Assembly: GCA_030844895.1 (NCBI GenBank)
Contig: CM061229.1
Span: 138,338,322 to 138,402,321, forward strand
DNA length: 64,000 nucleotides
Source: Ambrosia x helenae
Taxonomy: Eukaryota; Streptophyta; Magnoliopsida; Asterales; Asteraceae
Direction: 5' to 3'
A program made the position numbers and the translations under genes. Shown piece by piece: positions 34,004 to 45,733 of this stretch. The number at the start of each line of letters is the position of its first letter. Position 1 is the first letter of the stretch. The notes beneath the pieces were generated by a model. It had not been told where the DNA came from and did not search any database. It saw only the letters and a program-made list of their open reading frames with translations.

Positions 34004-35223
34004 TTCTTTGATATTCGGGAAGAAATATATGCCACTTATGAAGGATTAATAGGTGTTCATATGCAAAGGGCTGAAGAAGGTTTTTTAAAGATTTATGTTG
34101 ATGATCCTCAAGCACATGGTTAAGGTTTTTTTTTTTTTTTTTTTAAAGATATTTAGTGAATTTAAATATGTTCATACGTGCGTCCAAAGTCATCAAAATA
34201 GTTTTTAACATTTTTACAGGTTCTTTTCAAGAAGGAAGTTGATGAGGATGTTAAGGATGTTACTACATTATGTACCTGTAGGAGGTTCGAGCAGTACGGG
34301 CTGCTTTGTAAGCATATATGTTTTGTATTAAGGATGATGAAATTTAATAGATTCGCGAAGAGATACATTCTGAAGAGGTGGACAAAAGATGTTCCAAACG
34401 AAATCAAGTATTCATTTGAAACAGGAGAGTTTGGTGATGACAAGACGAAAGAAGCTAGACGTATTGCAGGGGAGATAGTCTTGGCGGTGAATATCTTGCA
34501 AACACTTTAATTGCATATTTATCTGAGTTAACTTTGGTTAACGATCAAATTAAAGTAGGGATGAGCTCGGGACGGTATCGGTACAAACCAATACCGATCC
34601 CGAAAAGTCCAAAATCTCAATACTGATACCGAAAAATACGGTACGATACGGTATCGGTACGATACCGGTATGGTATCGATATTTTACCTTAAAATACCGA
34701 TACCATACCGATCTCGTACCGATACCGATAATACCGTAACTGAAAACCTCTAAATGTGGGTACCGATACCGATACGGAACACCCTCGGTTCGGTATCGGT
34801 TCGATACAGGATCGAGATTGAGACGGGACGGATCGGTATTTGGTGTTATGTGTTTATCCCAAATTGAAAGAGATTGTTAAGAAAGTTGATAAGGGCAGGT
34901 TTAAGAGACCTAGCCATCAGAAGAAGTTTAACAGGTATGCTTATCTTCTTGGTTATGAGAAACCATCAGAGGCCGAACCCACTATTCGACTGTCAAACGG
35001 TATCAAAAACAAAGGTCGTGGTGGTAAGGAGAAGCTAATAAAGTCCAGTAAAGAAAAACAAGTTAGTCGAACCGCAAAAGGAAGAGAACCTATGCGATAT
35101 GCGGAGAGAAAGGCCATGATCGACGAAAACATTCGAAAGAGGGTGGTTCAACCCAACCACAACTTGAACAAGATGACTAGAATGTCGAAGATGAATTTGA
35201 AGATAACGAAGAGGTTGAATTAG
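34004..35223 (+). pseudogene. FAR1/FHY3-related (FRS) protein pseudogene, MULE transposase lineage
   Basis: Exon-like segment 34004-34124 reads FFDIREEIYATYEGLIGVHM, typical of the region after the MULE domain in FRS proteins. After a T-rich intron and an ACAG acceptor, 34220-34510 reads VLFKKEVDEDVKDVTTLCTC and on through RRFEQYGLLCKHICFVL. That is a SWIM zinc finger with the C-x-C...C-x-H ligands present, followed by RYILKRWTK. A stop at 34508 is followed by a TAGGGATGAGC MITE, then a lysine/arginine-rich frame (34840-35223) that fits an FRS C-terminal tail. The DNA-binding FAR1 domain and transposase core are not visible. Family proteins are nuclear regulators derived from Mutator transposases; this copy is a relic. 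Confidence 0.7.
34556..34838. mobile_element. hAT-type MITE, TAGGGATGAGC family, 3' end lost
   Basis: Begins TAGGGATGAGCTCGGG and is filled with GGTATCGGTACCGATACC-type words, as in the complete copy at 47328-47526. The right terminus GCTCATCCCTA is absent, so it is truncated or fused to FAR1-like sequence. Confidence 0.6.
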
Positions 35224-35384
35224 AAGATTCTGATGATGAGGAGTTGTCTTAGATATGTGCTTGACTTTGTAAATTTTAATGTGTTTAACAAGTGCGTCTG
35301 AATGTTTACAACGCGTGTTTAGTTTTGTTTTTTTTTCTCAGTTACTTTAAATTTTTGTATAGGTGCGTCTCTTTGTAAAGTAAG

Positions 35385-35901
35385 TAGGGGTGCAAACGAG
35401 CCGAGCCGAGCTCGAGCCTTGCATTATCGAGCTAGGCTCATTAAAATTTTCAGAAGCTCGAGCTCGATTCGAGCCTTGTATTTTGGGCTCGAGCTCGGCT
35501 CGAAAGCTCGATCAAAATGTATGTGGCAAGTGTTTAAACGAGCCTAAGCTCGGCACAAGCTCGTTTTGGACCAATAAGGAGCTCGTTTTGACTATTAAGG
35601 ACTCGTTTTGGACCATTAATGAGCTCGTTTTGGACAATTAAGAAGCCCAAGGCCCAAAGTAATTTAGTTGATGCATGGGTTGCAATACAATTGGGCTATA
35701 TAGTATTAATTGACATAAATAAGCAAAGCTCGATAAGGCTTGACGAGCCCAACCGAGCTTTACATTCGAGGCTCGAGCTCGAGCTCGATAACCAAATGAG
35801 CTTTATTTCAGGCTCGAGCTCGATAAGACTCGGTTCGTTCGAGCTTTTTACCGAGCCGATCTCGAGCAGCTCACAAGCCGCTCGGCTCGTTTGCACCCCT
35901 A
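35385..35901. mobile_element. hAT-type MITE rich in GAGCTCGAGC
   Basis: Perfect termini TAGGGGTGCAAACGAGCCGA and reverse complement, flanked by the 8-bp duplication AAAGTAAG (35377-35384 and 35902-35909). The interior has dense GAGCTCGAGC/GCTCGAGCTC subrepeats. 517 bp, non-coding; the frames across it in both directions arise from the palindromic words. Confidence 0.88.
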
Positions 35902-35909
35902 AAAGTAAG

Positions 35910-36920
35910 TGCGTCTAAAGATACACAATAAGTGCGTCCAAAAATAGCTAATAAGTGCGTCTATTCCATTACTATTAAAATTCATAGAAGTTACAGGACC
36001 ACCATCACCACCATCATTACCACCACTATTTAACACCATCAACTTTAACCACCATCACCCCCACCACAAAAAACCACAAGAACCACCACTCAAAACAACA
36101 ACCATAATTAAAAAAAAAAACAAGATATACAAACACAAAAAATCACCACAAAAAACCACCATCAAACCACCCCAACCCATCCATCACTTGCCACCCAAGA
36201 TTGCATCCCTTGCCTTCTATTCTGCTGCCATGTTCTTCATGATGCAGTTTATGTGTTGTTAAGTGCCTGACAGATGAGATTATCAAAAGATGCTTGTGTC
36301 TGGAGTTGCTCAATAGCTGCATCACTGAATGGTGTTTTTCTTCATTCAGCAGCTTCTCAATCAAATCCAAGTTCTTCATATATTGCATTTGGACCTCATT
36401 TTGTGCTCCTAGAACTACACAGGATGAGTTAATGTCATCTCTGACTTTAGAGATGCAATCTACCATGATCACAGTCTTGATTTGGAGATTGTTGATTGCA
36501 TTAATGTGGTTTTCTGCCAATTTTTTTAGTTTTCTAGTTTGTATGTGACTCACTATGTGTTTGATAGTTTATTTATAGACAAAAAAGTATTTTTTAGGTT
36601 GTAGTAGTTGAATATTGAATTTCAAGTAATAACTGTAGTTATTACCAATCAAATCATAGTTAGTTCTCAGTAAGATATTTTGAGTTTTTTTACCATTTAA
36701 ATATTCATACAACTAAATAGTTTGATGTTTCACCATTAATAAGCTATACCACTTGCATTTTTCATTATTACATGTATGAACACAATAAAAAAAATTTAAT
36801 CTGTGTATTTTGTCAATCACGTGCGTTTAAATAATACAATAAGTGCGTTTAAATTTAATGCACTTGCGTTTGTTGTTTGTTTCTTCCACCAGTGAACTTT
36901 AAACGCACGTTATGTTTTTA

Positions 36921-36970
<50 letters not shown>

Positions 36971-37223
36971 CGTGCGTTTAAATAAAACCTGTTTATCAGT
37001 TACTTTTCTTCATCGTCTGAAACTTTTTTGTAACCCATTTTTTTTCTTTAATGCTTCTTGTATTATCAAAATCGTTAGTTTCTATTAATAATACACGCGT
37101 TGATTTGTGATATTGAATATGATTCGACTGGTTTTATCGATTGAATTATAATACTCTGTTTTTCTTCTTCGTCTGGAAATACGTTTTGATTTGATTTTAA
37201 TCGAATATTTTTAATTGTGTAAT
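35910..37223. other. Region with AAGTGCGTYTAAA repeats and an unassigned ORF
   Basis: The word (A)GTGCGTYY recurs here (about 35908, 35928, 35953, 36820, 36842, 36970) and upstream within the FAR1-like zone. A 136-codon minus-strand frame (36143-36553) encodes a possibly helical, Lys/Gln-rich product (KLKKLAENHINAINNLQIK) that I do not recognise; a coding origin is uncertain. A (TA)n microsatellite follows. Confidence 0.35.
36929..36969. repeat. (TA)n microsatellite
   Basis: About 20 uninterrupted TA units preceded by (AC)4-5. Confidence 0.95.
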
Positions 37224-37809
37224 TGTTAAAAATATGTGATCTAAAACTTTATAATTCGTTTTTACTAAGAATGTATATGGTTGGGCTAAAGGTTCATGTG
37301 AATGTTATTGGGCTTTTACTTATTGTTTGGTCTAATGTGTAGCCCAAGTTGTTTGTGGCCCAGTTGTGTTGTTATGGCAGGTTTCGAGGACTCATCTGAA
37401 CCGTTGGATTAAATTCATCTCAACCATTAAAAGAGCATCTCAGCTGAAGGTTCTAGAGCTGAATATAAATTGATTGTCTCTCTCATCATCTCGATACACA
37501 ATCACTTTTACTCGTCTCTTTCTATTGTATTCTCTCTGGTTGTACGTCTAGGGTTTGTATATCAGTCTGTAAGTCTTTGTTTGTATCATTCTTATCATTT
37601 GTCTGCTGATCTAAATAATCAGCAGACGAACTCTGTATTCATATTATCTTTCTGATCTCAGTGATTTGCTGAGATCTAGGTATTGGGGGGTGTTTTTGGT
37701 TTGGGTAAACTAATAAGATTTTGGTCACTTGTTTTGTCGCTATATCGTTGTTCTTCGTCTTTATTTGTGGTTGTGTGTTATATTTGTATTCGATCCATTA
37801 TTTTCTACA
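37224..37809 (+). repeat. 5' LTR of Copia element
   Basis: 586 bp, starting TGTTAAAAATATG and ending TACA immediately before the primer-binding site. Confidence 0.9.
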
Positions 37810-37821
37810 TGGTATTAGAGC
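37810..37821 (+). other. Primer-binding site
   Basis: TGGTATTAGAGC, one base from the canonical TGGTATCAGAGC complementary to initiator methionine tRNA, directly after the 5' LTR. Confidence 0.88.
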
Positions 37822-38580
37822 TTAGGCTCTTGATATTGTGAGTGTCTTCTTGTTTTTCCGCTGCGTCTGTTAGTTGTGTCTGTATTGTACGGATCTGTTG
37901 TTATATCTGACAGATCTGAGTTGTTGGTTGTCTAGATCTTATCTAAATAATAGATACTGGTCTGGACTTTGTTGTATGTCAATAGATCTTATCTTCTGTA
38001 TAGATCTGGTCTATTGATATTGTTTGGTACTGTTTGTATGATCTTGTTCGATCTTGAAAGAAGGAGTGCCTGATATTGATCTGGTGTGCTGTTGATTCTT
38101 TGGAAGGAGTTAATATTGCTTCAATTGCTCCTGCAACACTGTACCCTAAGTGAAGGTACAGGTTGTAGGGTTGGAGAGCCCTAACTTGGGTCACCCCCTC
38201 GGTGAGATTGTTTCATACTGCTCTTTTATTTTTTCTGCATTGTTGTTGTGTCTAGGGCCATTGACCGGGTTAGGTGGACCGGTATTAGGCCAACTCTGTG
38301 GTGTCTTGGTTCTGTCTTGTTGTTTGAGTATTTCTGTGGTTTTCTTTTGCCTTTTCTGTCTTTCGTATATACGTATATTGTATTAGTTAAAAGACTCCTG
38401 TGTTAAGATCTGGGTGGGCACCCTTGAGTGATGAACCCACTATCTGAACACTGACACAGCTTCGTCTTCAAGGATCATATCTGTTGATAGTTTCTGTTTG
38501 TTCTGGTTGTCTGTTATTGTTTGTGTTAACTGTTGATTGCTCTCGTGTCTGTTGATTGGTTGTGTTTATTAATTTTCTAA

Positions 38581-39492
38581 ATGGATGATGATAACCCTCA
38601 TCCTTAGGGCCCTCAGTTAGGTGGTGGCTCTGAGGGTGGTTCTCTTGCTAATGTCACTGGTACATTAATTAGTAAATTGGATATATGAGACCCATTGTTT
38701 ATTCATCCCAGTGATACTAGTACCTTGTCTATAATCAGTTTAAAACTAAAAGGAACAGAGAATTATAAGGTTTGGTCTAATGCAATGAAATTGGCTCTTG
38801 AAACAAAAAATAAATTTGGTTTTATTGATGGTACTACTATCAGACCTAGTAATGATGAAGTTTTGGGTAAACAATGGGATAGGTGTAACTCTGTGGTATT
38901 GTCCTGGTTATTGAATTCTATAAGTGAAGAGTTATATCTTGGTCAGGTTTTTTCTAAGTATGCTAGGGATGTCTGGTTGGATCTTAGGGAAACCTATGAT
39001 AAGGTGGATGGATCTGTGGTGTTTAATTTGCATCAAAGTATTTGTTCTATGAGTCAAAATGGTAGTTCTGTGTCTGATTACTATCACAAGTTAAATACAA
39101 TGTGGAAACAGTTCGATTCTATTGTTCAGTTGCCACCTTGTACTTGTGATGCTTCTAAAGACTTTAACAGTTTTAGTAGTTTAATTAAACTAATCCAATT
39201 TGTAATGGGATTAGATGAGATTTATCAACCAGTCAGAACAAATCTTTTGATGCAAGATCCATTACCTTTTGTTAAACATGCTTTTTCTATAGTATCTAGG
39301 GAAGAGTCTCACAGAAAGTCTAATAATAATAACAAGGGTACAAATGTTTCTTTCTTTACTAGAACCAATGGTCAGGGTAACAATAGAAGGGTTAGTAACA
39401 TAGGTCCTAATCCTAATCTAAAATGTACTCATTGTAATAGATTAGGACATACTGTGGACAGATGTTTTGAAATAGTTGGTTTACCCACCTGA
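38581..39492 (+). pseudogene. Copia gag
   Basis: The likely start ATGGATGATGATAACCC at 38581 is followed by an in-frame TAG (codon 9) and a TGA (about codon 37). The frame is then open from 38692 on. Contains the UBN2-type capsid region (KGTENYKVWSNAMKLALETK) and a CCHC zinc knuckle (CTHCNRLGHTVDRC). An extra T near 39480 throws the ribosome out of frame just after the knuckle; gag and pol are normally one polyprotein in Copia. Confidence 0.88.
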
Positions 39493-40966
39493 TTTCAAAA
39501 GAAGACCTGCTACTCAAAATTTTAAAACTAATAATAATAGTAGCAGGTTGAGTGGGAAACCAAATGTGTCTAGTAATAATGTTTGTACTTCTACTTCTAC
39601 TTCTGCTCCATTCACTTCTGAACAGATAACCAAGCTGATGAGTTTGATTAGTGAAAATTCTGGAACAGATCCTCAGTGTTCTAATGTAGGAGGTGAGAAA
39701 GTTGTCATAAATGGTTTTTCTGGTCTTTCTATTATGTCTAAGTTGTCTAATTTGTTTAAAATTTTTTCTGGATGTTCAAATTTGGTTAAGTTTGCCATGT
39801 TTTATGGTTGGATAATGGACTCTGGGGCTAATCAGCATATGGTAGGTAGTGATAAAGATATGATTAACTGTTTAGATGTGTCTAAATATAATATGGAGGT
39901 TAAACATCCAAATGGTACAAATGCAAAAGTCACTAAGATAGGAGATGTCAAGTTAGCTAATGGTGTTATTCTAAAAGAGGTCTTGTTAATACCTGATTAC
40001 TGTGTTAATCTTGTATCTATTCATAAGTTAGCTAAGGACAATAAACTGAATGTGTTGTTTGATGAGAATGCTTGCTATGTCCAGGATTCCAAGTTAAGGA
40101 AAGTCCTGGTGACTGGTAGGCAACAAGATGGCTTGTATTTTGTTGGTAGTGATGTAAGTTTTAGTAGCTTGTGTTTCAGTAGTATTAGTGAACACAATCT
40201 TTGGCACAGCAGGCTTGGCCATCCTTCTAGCCAAGTCTTAGCTGTTTTAAAGGATACACTAAATATAGGAGCTTCTGACTCACAGCCTTGTGAAATCTGT
40301 CACAAGGCCAAGCAAGTCAGAGTTCCTTTCCCTCTTAGTGACCACAAAACAAAGGAATTAGGTGAACTTGTACATCTTGATGTATGGGGTCCCTACAAGG
40401 TCACTAGCAGGGAAGGGTATAGGTATTTTCTCATAGTTGTTGATGATTTTTCAAGATCTGTCTGGGTTTATATTTTGAAAAATAAAAGTGAAGTGTTTGA
40501 GAATTTGGTTAGTTTTTATGAAATGATAAAAACTCAGTTTACTAAGTCTGTTAAGGTATTTAGAAGTGATAACGGGACTGAATTTGTTAATAAACAGTTT
40601 AGTAACTTTTGTAACAGTAAAGGTATTTTACATCAAACGTCTTGTGTTTACACTCCACAACAAAATGGTGTTGTGGAGAGGAAACACAGACATCTGTTGA
40701 ACATTGCTAGAGCCTTGCTGTTCCAAAGTAGTGTTCCTTTAAGGTTTTGGTCTGATTGTGTATTGACTACTGCTTACATTATAAACAGGATTCCCTCGTC
40801 TGTGTTAGCTCGTAAGAGTCCCTATGAGTTGATGTATGGGTTCCCCCCCCCCACTTTAGATCATTTAAGGAATTTTGGGTGTCTTTGTTGTCAAACTGTC
40901 CTAGATGAGCCTGACAAGCTTTGTAGTAGGGCTGATAAGTGTGTGTTAGTTGGGTATTCGTTTTGA
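39476..40966 (+). pseudogene. Copia pol part 1: protease and integrase
   Basis: Aspartic protease motif WIMDSGANQHM, pre-integrase zinc region (HSRLGHPS...CEICHKAK), and integrase core with the catalytic D, D and E in LDVWGPYK, RSDNGTEF and NGVVERKH. Ends at a TGA in TATTCGTTTTGA where family members continue, so a nonsense change. Confidence 0.9.
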
Positions 40967-42279
40967 AAAAAGGTTATAAACTTTGGTGTCTTGAGTCTAA
41001 AGAAATTGTTTTTTTCAAGAGATGTTAAATTTTACGAAAATATATATCCTTTTAAGACTGAATTTAAAGAAGATGTTTTTAAAATATAGATCATTTGGAT
41101 TTTTTTGACTGTTTTGATACTGAAAATTCTTTAAGTGATACTAGTAGCATTGACACTCGTCTTCCCGATGATGAAGGGGGAACAAATGGTACTCATGGTC
41201 TCTCTCTTGGGGAAGTATTAGATGACTCTCCCAGGGTTGCCAGTGAGGCAGTTCATGATCGTGAACAGCAGCCTGGTAGTACACTTGGTAGAGGGACTAA
41301 CACCTCAGTTGAGGAGAGCCCAAATGATGAGGCTTGTACTCCTGAGGGAAATAGGATAGAGTCTATTAGAAAGTCTGGTAGAGAGTCTGTTATGCCTAGA
41401 AAGTTTACTGATTATGTTGTGGAGGGCAAAGTTAAGTATGGCATAGAAAAAACTGTCAATTATTCCAATTTGTCTGTTGAAAATTTCAGTTTTGTATCTA
41501 GTTTAAATAAAATTGTTGAACCATCTTGCTATAAAGAAGCCTCAATTGATCCTAGGTGGATTGAGGCTATGAACAGTGAGATGGAAGCTCTTCATAGGAA
41601 TAACACTTGGGTTATCACTGATTTGCCACCTAATAGGAAACCTATAGGTTGCAAATGGGTGTATAAGGTTAAGTATAAAAGTAATGGAGAGGTTGAGAGG
41701 TATAAGGATAGATTAGTTGCCAAAGGTTACAACCAAAGAGAAGGTTTGGATTATGTTGAAACCTTCTCACCGGTTGTGAAAATGGTAACGGTTAGGTGTG
41801 TAATTAGCCTTGCTGTTCAGAATGGTTGGTCTCTTTATCAACTTGATATTAATAATGCGTTTTTGTATGGTTCGATTTCTGAAGATGTTTATATGACGTT
41901 GCCAGAGGGCTACTATTCTGAACATGATTCAAAAGTATGCAAATTAGTTAAGTCGTTGTATGGGTTAAAACAAGCTCCACGAAAGTGGAATGAAAAGCTT
42001 GTTGAAGTTTTAGTTGGTATAGGTTTTACTCAAAGTATTTGTGATTATTCCTTATTTGTTAAAATCAGTGGTGATGTCTTTATAGTGTTACTAGTGTATG
42101 TTGACGACATTGTTATAACTGGTAACAATATTGATGAAATTAACAAGGTTAAAAAACTCTTAAGTGATAGTTTTAAAATTAAAGATTTAGGGAAGTTAAA
42201 GTATTTTCTTGTATTGAAGTACTTTATTCTGAAGAGGGTATTTGCCTTAATCAGAGAAAGTATTGTATGGAACTTTTGA
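40967..42279 (+). pseudogene. Copia pol part 2: reverse transcriptase
   Basis: After a frame change in a T-run near 41010 and a TAG at about 41087, the frame runs from 41095. Seen are RWIEAMNSEMEALHRNNTW, KWVYKVKYKSNG, DINNAFLYG and the catalytic YVDDIVITG box. A missing base near 42215 breaks the frame again. Confidence 0.9.
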
Positions 42280-43066
42280 GTGAATTTGGCTATCTAGGGT
42301 GCAAGCCGGTTAGTGTACCCATAGAGCAGAATTATATTGTGTCAGTTAAAAACGAGAAGTCTGATCAGGTGTTAGAAAATGTGACTGAGTTTCAAAAATT
42401 AATAGGAAAACTGATCTACTTGTCATTAACAAGACCAGACATAAGTTATACGGTTCAGTTTTTGAGCCAGTTCATGCACAGACCCACTGTGGGTGTGCAG
42501 AAAATGGCATTGAGGCTTTTGAGATACCTCAAAAGTTCTCCTGGAAAGGGATTATGGTTTAAAAAGAGTAATGTTTTTGAGTTAACTGCATTTTCGGATG
42601 CAGACTGGGCAAAATGTATTGTAACTAGAAAGTCAATAACAGGTTATTGTATTTTCTTAGGTGATTGTCTTGTGACGTGGAAAAGTAAAAAAACAAAATA
42701 CAGTGTCTCGGTCAACAGCCGAGGCAGAGTATCGTGCTATGTGTTCCACTACGTGTGAGTTAATATGGTTGTCAAATTTGTTAAAGGAATTAGGAGTTAA
42801 GTGTAATGTGCTGTTAAAAACTGATTTGCGATAGCAAGTCAACAATTTCTATTGCTGCAAATCCGGTCTTTCATGATCGAACAAAACATTTTGAGATAGA
42901 CTTACATTTTTTGCGAGAAAAAGTAAGTAATGGTTTTATTGAAACTGTGAAGATTGGTTCACAAGATCAGGTTGCCGATATATTTACTAAGGGATTGTAT
43001 TCTACACAACATGAAGTGTTGTGTAGCAAACTAGGTTTGAGAAATATGTTTAGTAAATCGAATTAA
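42267..43066 (+). pseudogene. Copia pol part 3: RNase H and end of polyprotein
   Basis: Starts in the frame MELLSEFGYLGCKP; RNase H begins ELTAFSDADWAKC, with the catalytic Asp context. At about 42711 two bases are missing, so STAEAEYRAM is only readable in another frame; CDSKSTISIAANP and DIFTKGL follow with further shifts, ending in TAA at 43064-43066. Confidence 0.85.
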
Positions 43067-43073
43067 GGGGGGA
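43065..43073 (+). other. Polypurine tract
   Basis: AAGGGGGGA immediately before the 3' LTR; the plus-strand priming site. Confidence 0.85.
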
Positions 43074-43590
43074 TGTTAAAAATATGTGATCTAAAACTTT
43101 ATAATTCGTTTTTACTAAGAATGTATATGGTTGGGCTAAAGGTTCATGTGAATGTTATTTGGGCTTTTACTTATTGTTTGGTCTAATGTGTAGCCCAAGT
43201 TGTTTGTGGCCCAGTTGTGTTGTTATGGCAGGTTTCGAGGACTCATCTGAACCGTTGGATTAAATTCATCTCAACCATTAAAAGATCATCTCAGCTGAAG
43301 GTTTTAGAGCTGAAGGTTCTAGAGCTGAATATAAATTGATTGTCTCTCTCATCATCTCGATACACAATCACTTTTACTCGTCTCTTTCTATTGTATTCTC
43401 TCTGGTTGTACGTCTAGGGTTTGTATATCAGTCTGTAAGTCTTTGTTTGTATCATTCTTATCATTTGTCTGCTGATCTAAATAATCAGCAGACGAACTCT
43501 GTATTCATATTATCTTTCTGATCTCAGTGATTTGCTGAGATCTAGGTATTGGGGGGTGTTTTTGTTTTGGGTAAACTAATAAGATTTGGA
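43074..43590 (+). repeat. 3' LTR of Copia element, truncated
   Basis: Matches the 5' LTR to AATAAGATTT and then stops, lacking the last ~88 bp. It carries an 18-bp internal duplication (AGCTGAAGGTTTTAGAGC) absent from the 5' LTR and a few point changes. The identical short frames in both LTRs are not genes. Confidence 0.88.
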
Positions 43591-44072
43591 ACGTTTATTC
43601 GATTTGAAACAATGAAAAATCAGGTTCAATCATTGAAAATTTTTGTTTGATTATGTCTGTTGTACGATTTGAAAAAAATTTAAATGTTTTTTTTTCTTTC
43701 TAATTTACCCTTGGTTAGATTAACACAAATATGATTAAAATTGTTAATTACCATCTTGTCACCGTCTAAATATAATGGCTGAGAATGCTTATTACACTTT
43801 GTACTATATCTCTTCCCATTATTTATATATGAGATTTTAAAATTGAAGGTTAAAAAATATAAATCTAAAGAAAGTCAAACCTGTGGATAATAATTGAAGG
43901 ATGGGCAAATCGGTGAATTTTTGTTCTTTTGTTACTCACTTTTTGTGATGTAGAAAAGCACGACACCTTTAAACCGTCTCACGTGTATCATATCCCTATG
44001 TTTCTAATTTTCAACCATTTTATATTGTATTTTCATTAATTTTTAATATAAGAACATGCTTACAAGAATCAA
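43591..44072. other. AT-rich spacer
   Basis: No gene or element end recognised between the truncated LTR and the Harbinger-like element. Confidence 0.4.
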
Positions 44073-44075
44073 TAA

Positions 44076-45435
44076 GGCTGAGGGGTATGGGGTCGGGGGA
44101 GGGCTTTGGCATCCGAGGTGGACGGCAATGCCGACGGGAACACCGCCCCCGACCTAGATTCGGCAAAACCGGCAAAATTCCCCCGAGCATGCCGACGCGA
44201 TTTCCAAGGCAATTTTTTAAAAAGTGAACGTTGGAATGTTATTTTTGACCGTTTGAAGTTAAAAAAAAAAAAATTATTTTTCAAACCTATTTAAATAACA
44301 ACCCAACCCCACATTTTACCCCACAACTTGGTTTTGGAACCAAGTTGTTAAGGAATTTTTCAAGTTGTTACAACGTGAAGAATACCGTCGGGTTCACTCC
44401 GTGAGTACCAAGTGTCGGGACTTGATGACAAAATGTCAAGCTTTTGGGGGTTTTTATCAAAGAGCTTGGAATAATCGTGCGTCCGGGCAAAGCGATGAGC
44501 ATGTGTTGAAGGTTGCTCTTGACGCGTACACCAAAAAGCATGGGGCGTTTGGGTACATGAAGGCGTATGAGATTTTGGCGAAGTGTGAAAAGTTCAAACC
44601 GGTGCCTAATGAGGTGGAACAAGCGAAGCGGTCTAAAACGAGCGCAACGGGGAGTTATAGTGGTGGTGGGTCGGATGCTCGTTGTACTATCAACATAAAC
44701 GACGATCCGGAGTTTGAAGACGAGGCTCCACCAAGTGAGAGTGAGAGGCCGATTGGTAGGGACCGCGCCAAGAAAGCGGCGGCCTCAAAAGGCAAGGGTG
44801 TTGATACGGCCACGGATCGAGAGACAAGGCGGTGGAAAAAATTGAAGAGTTGCTAAAAAATTTTAACGATTTAAACAAGAGCAAACGGATCGCTACTTGG
44901 AAAGAAAGAAGGAGAAGGAAGAAACGGCGGCGAGAGAGTTGGCGAGACTAGAGATGGAAAGGAAGGACAAAGAAGACGCCGCGGCGAGAGACTTGGCGAG
45001 GATAGAGTTGGAAAGGGAACGCCTCAAAATGGAAATGGCGAGACAGGAAACAACCGAATTGGCGTTGATGAGAGAACCGCTCGATAACCTTGATGAAACG
45101 GAACGTGCGGTGGCGGCGAAAATAAAAGACAAAATCGCCAAAAAATGCTGGAGGAGCGTTTAGTTGATGGTTTTTTTTTTATTTTATTTCCGGGTTCTTA
45201 TTGTATTTTTCGTTTTTTTTTTTAAATTTCTATGTAGTTTATTTAATGTTTAATGAAAAAAATATTTTAATCAAAATCTAATTTATAAAATAAATAAATA
45301 TGAAATTAATAAAAAAAAAAGGAAGGGGGAAAGGGGAACCATTTCCCCTAGAAGGGGGAGGGAAAGGAGGAAATGACATGGCGCTGACGTGGACAAGGAG
45401 GAAGAAAGGGGGAAGGGTGACCACACCCCATAGCC
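44076..45435 (+). mobile_element. PIF/Harbinger-like element with SANT/NAM-type ORF1 remnant
   Basis: Ends GGCTGAGGGGTATGGGGT and (reverse complement) GGCTATGGGGTGTGGTCA, flanked by TAA at 44073-44075 and 45436-45438, the 3-bp TWA duplication of PIF/Harbinger. About 1.36 kb. It keeps an ORF1-like gene but no DDE transposase, so it depends on another element. Confidence 0.72.
44365..45163 (+). pseudogene. NAM-associated C-terminal-domain protein (Harbinger ORF1-like), frameshifted
   Basis: First frame (44365-44856) reads VSTKCRDLMTKCQAFGGFYQ, YTKKHGAFGYMKAYEILAK and RPIGRDRAKKAAASKGKG, then a Thr/Lys tail to a stop. The second frame (44897-45163) continues the family's charged coiled-coil region (EKEETAARELARLEMERKDK) and ends at TAG. 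A frame change near 44850 separates them. The N-terminal SANT/Myb helix start is missing; an upstream ATG is not convincing. Comparable plant proteins are about 300-400 residues. Confidence 0.62.
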
Positions 45436-45733
45436 TAACTAACTAATAACCTTTACCGAGCTCTGGTATCCTCCTTCGGTAACTAGCTACTAACTAGATT
45501 TGCTTTAATATGTCCAACCTTTTTTTATTCCATTTCGTATTTTTTTTTCTTGTTATTAACTCTATACATATATATACATACATGTGTACATACATACAAC
45601 TGTTTATGAATTTTTATATATTTGTGTATATTAGTTTTCGCTCAGAAAATTGTAATGTTTTGTAGTCAATATTACAAAAATATAGACACAAAATCACACA
45701 ATAAAACTAATGGTATTTAAATAACCATTGTAG

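Larger units (their letters stand above)
37224..43590 (+). mobile_element. Ty1/Copia LTR retrotransposon, degenerate
   Basis: Two LTRs, a primer-binding site complementary to initiator tRNA-Met, gag, protease, integrase, reverse transcriptase and RNase H in Copia order, and a polypurine tract. At least four frame breaks and several stops make it non-autonomous. The 3' LTR lacks its last ~88 bp, so no target duplication can be tested. LTRs are still very similar, implying a fairly recent insertion. Confidence 0.95.

Noticed and set aside
35390..35918. Overlapping frames rich in Ser-Ser-Ser-Leu-Glu on both strands
   Set aside because: Caused by palindromic GAGCTCGAGC words inside the MITE at 35385-35901.
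37470..37655. 61-codon frame repeated identically at 43336-43521
   Set aside because: Both lie inside the two LTRs of the Copia element; identity reflects LTR duplication, not a gene family.
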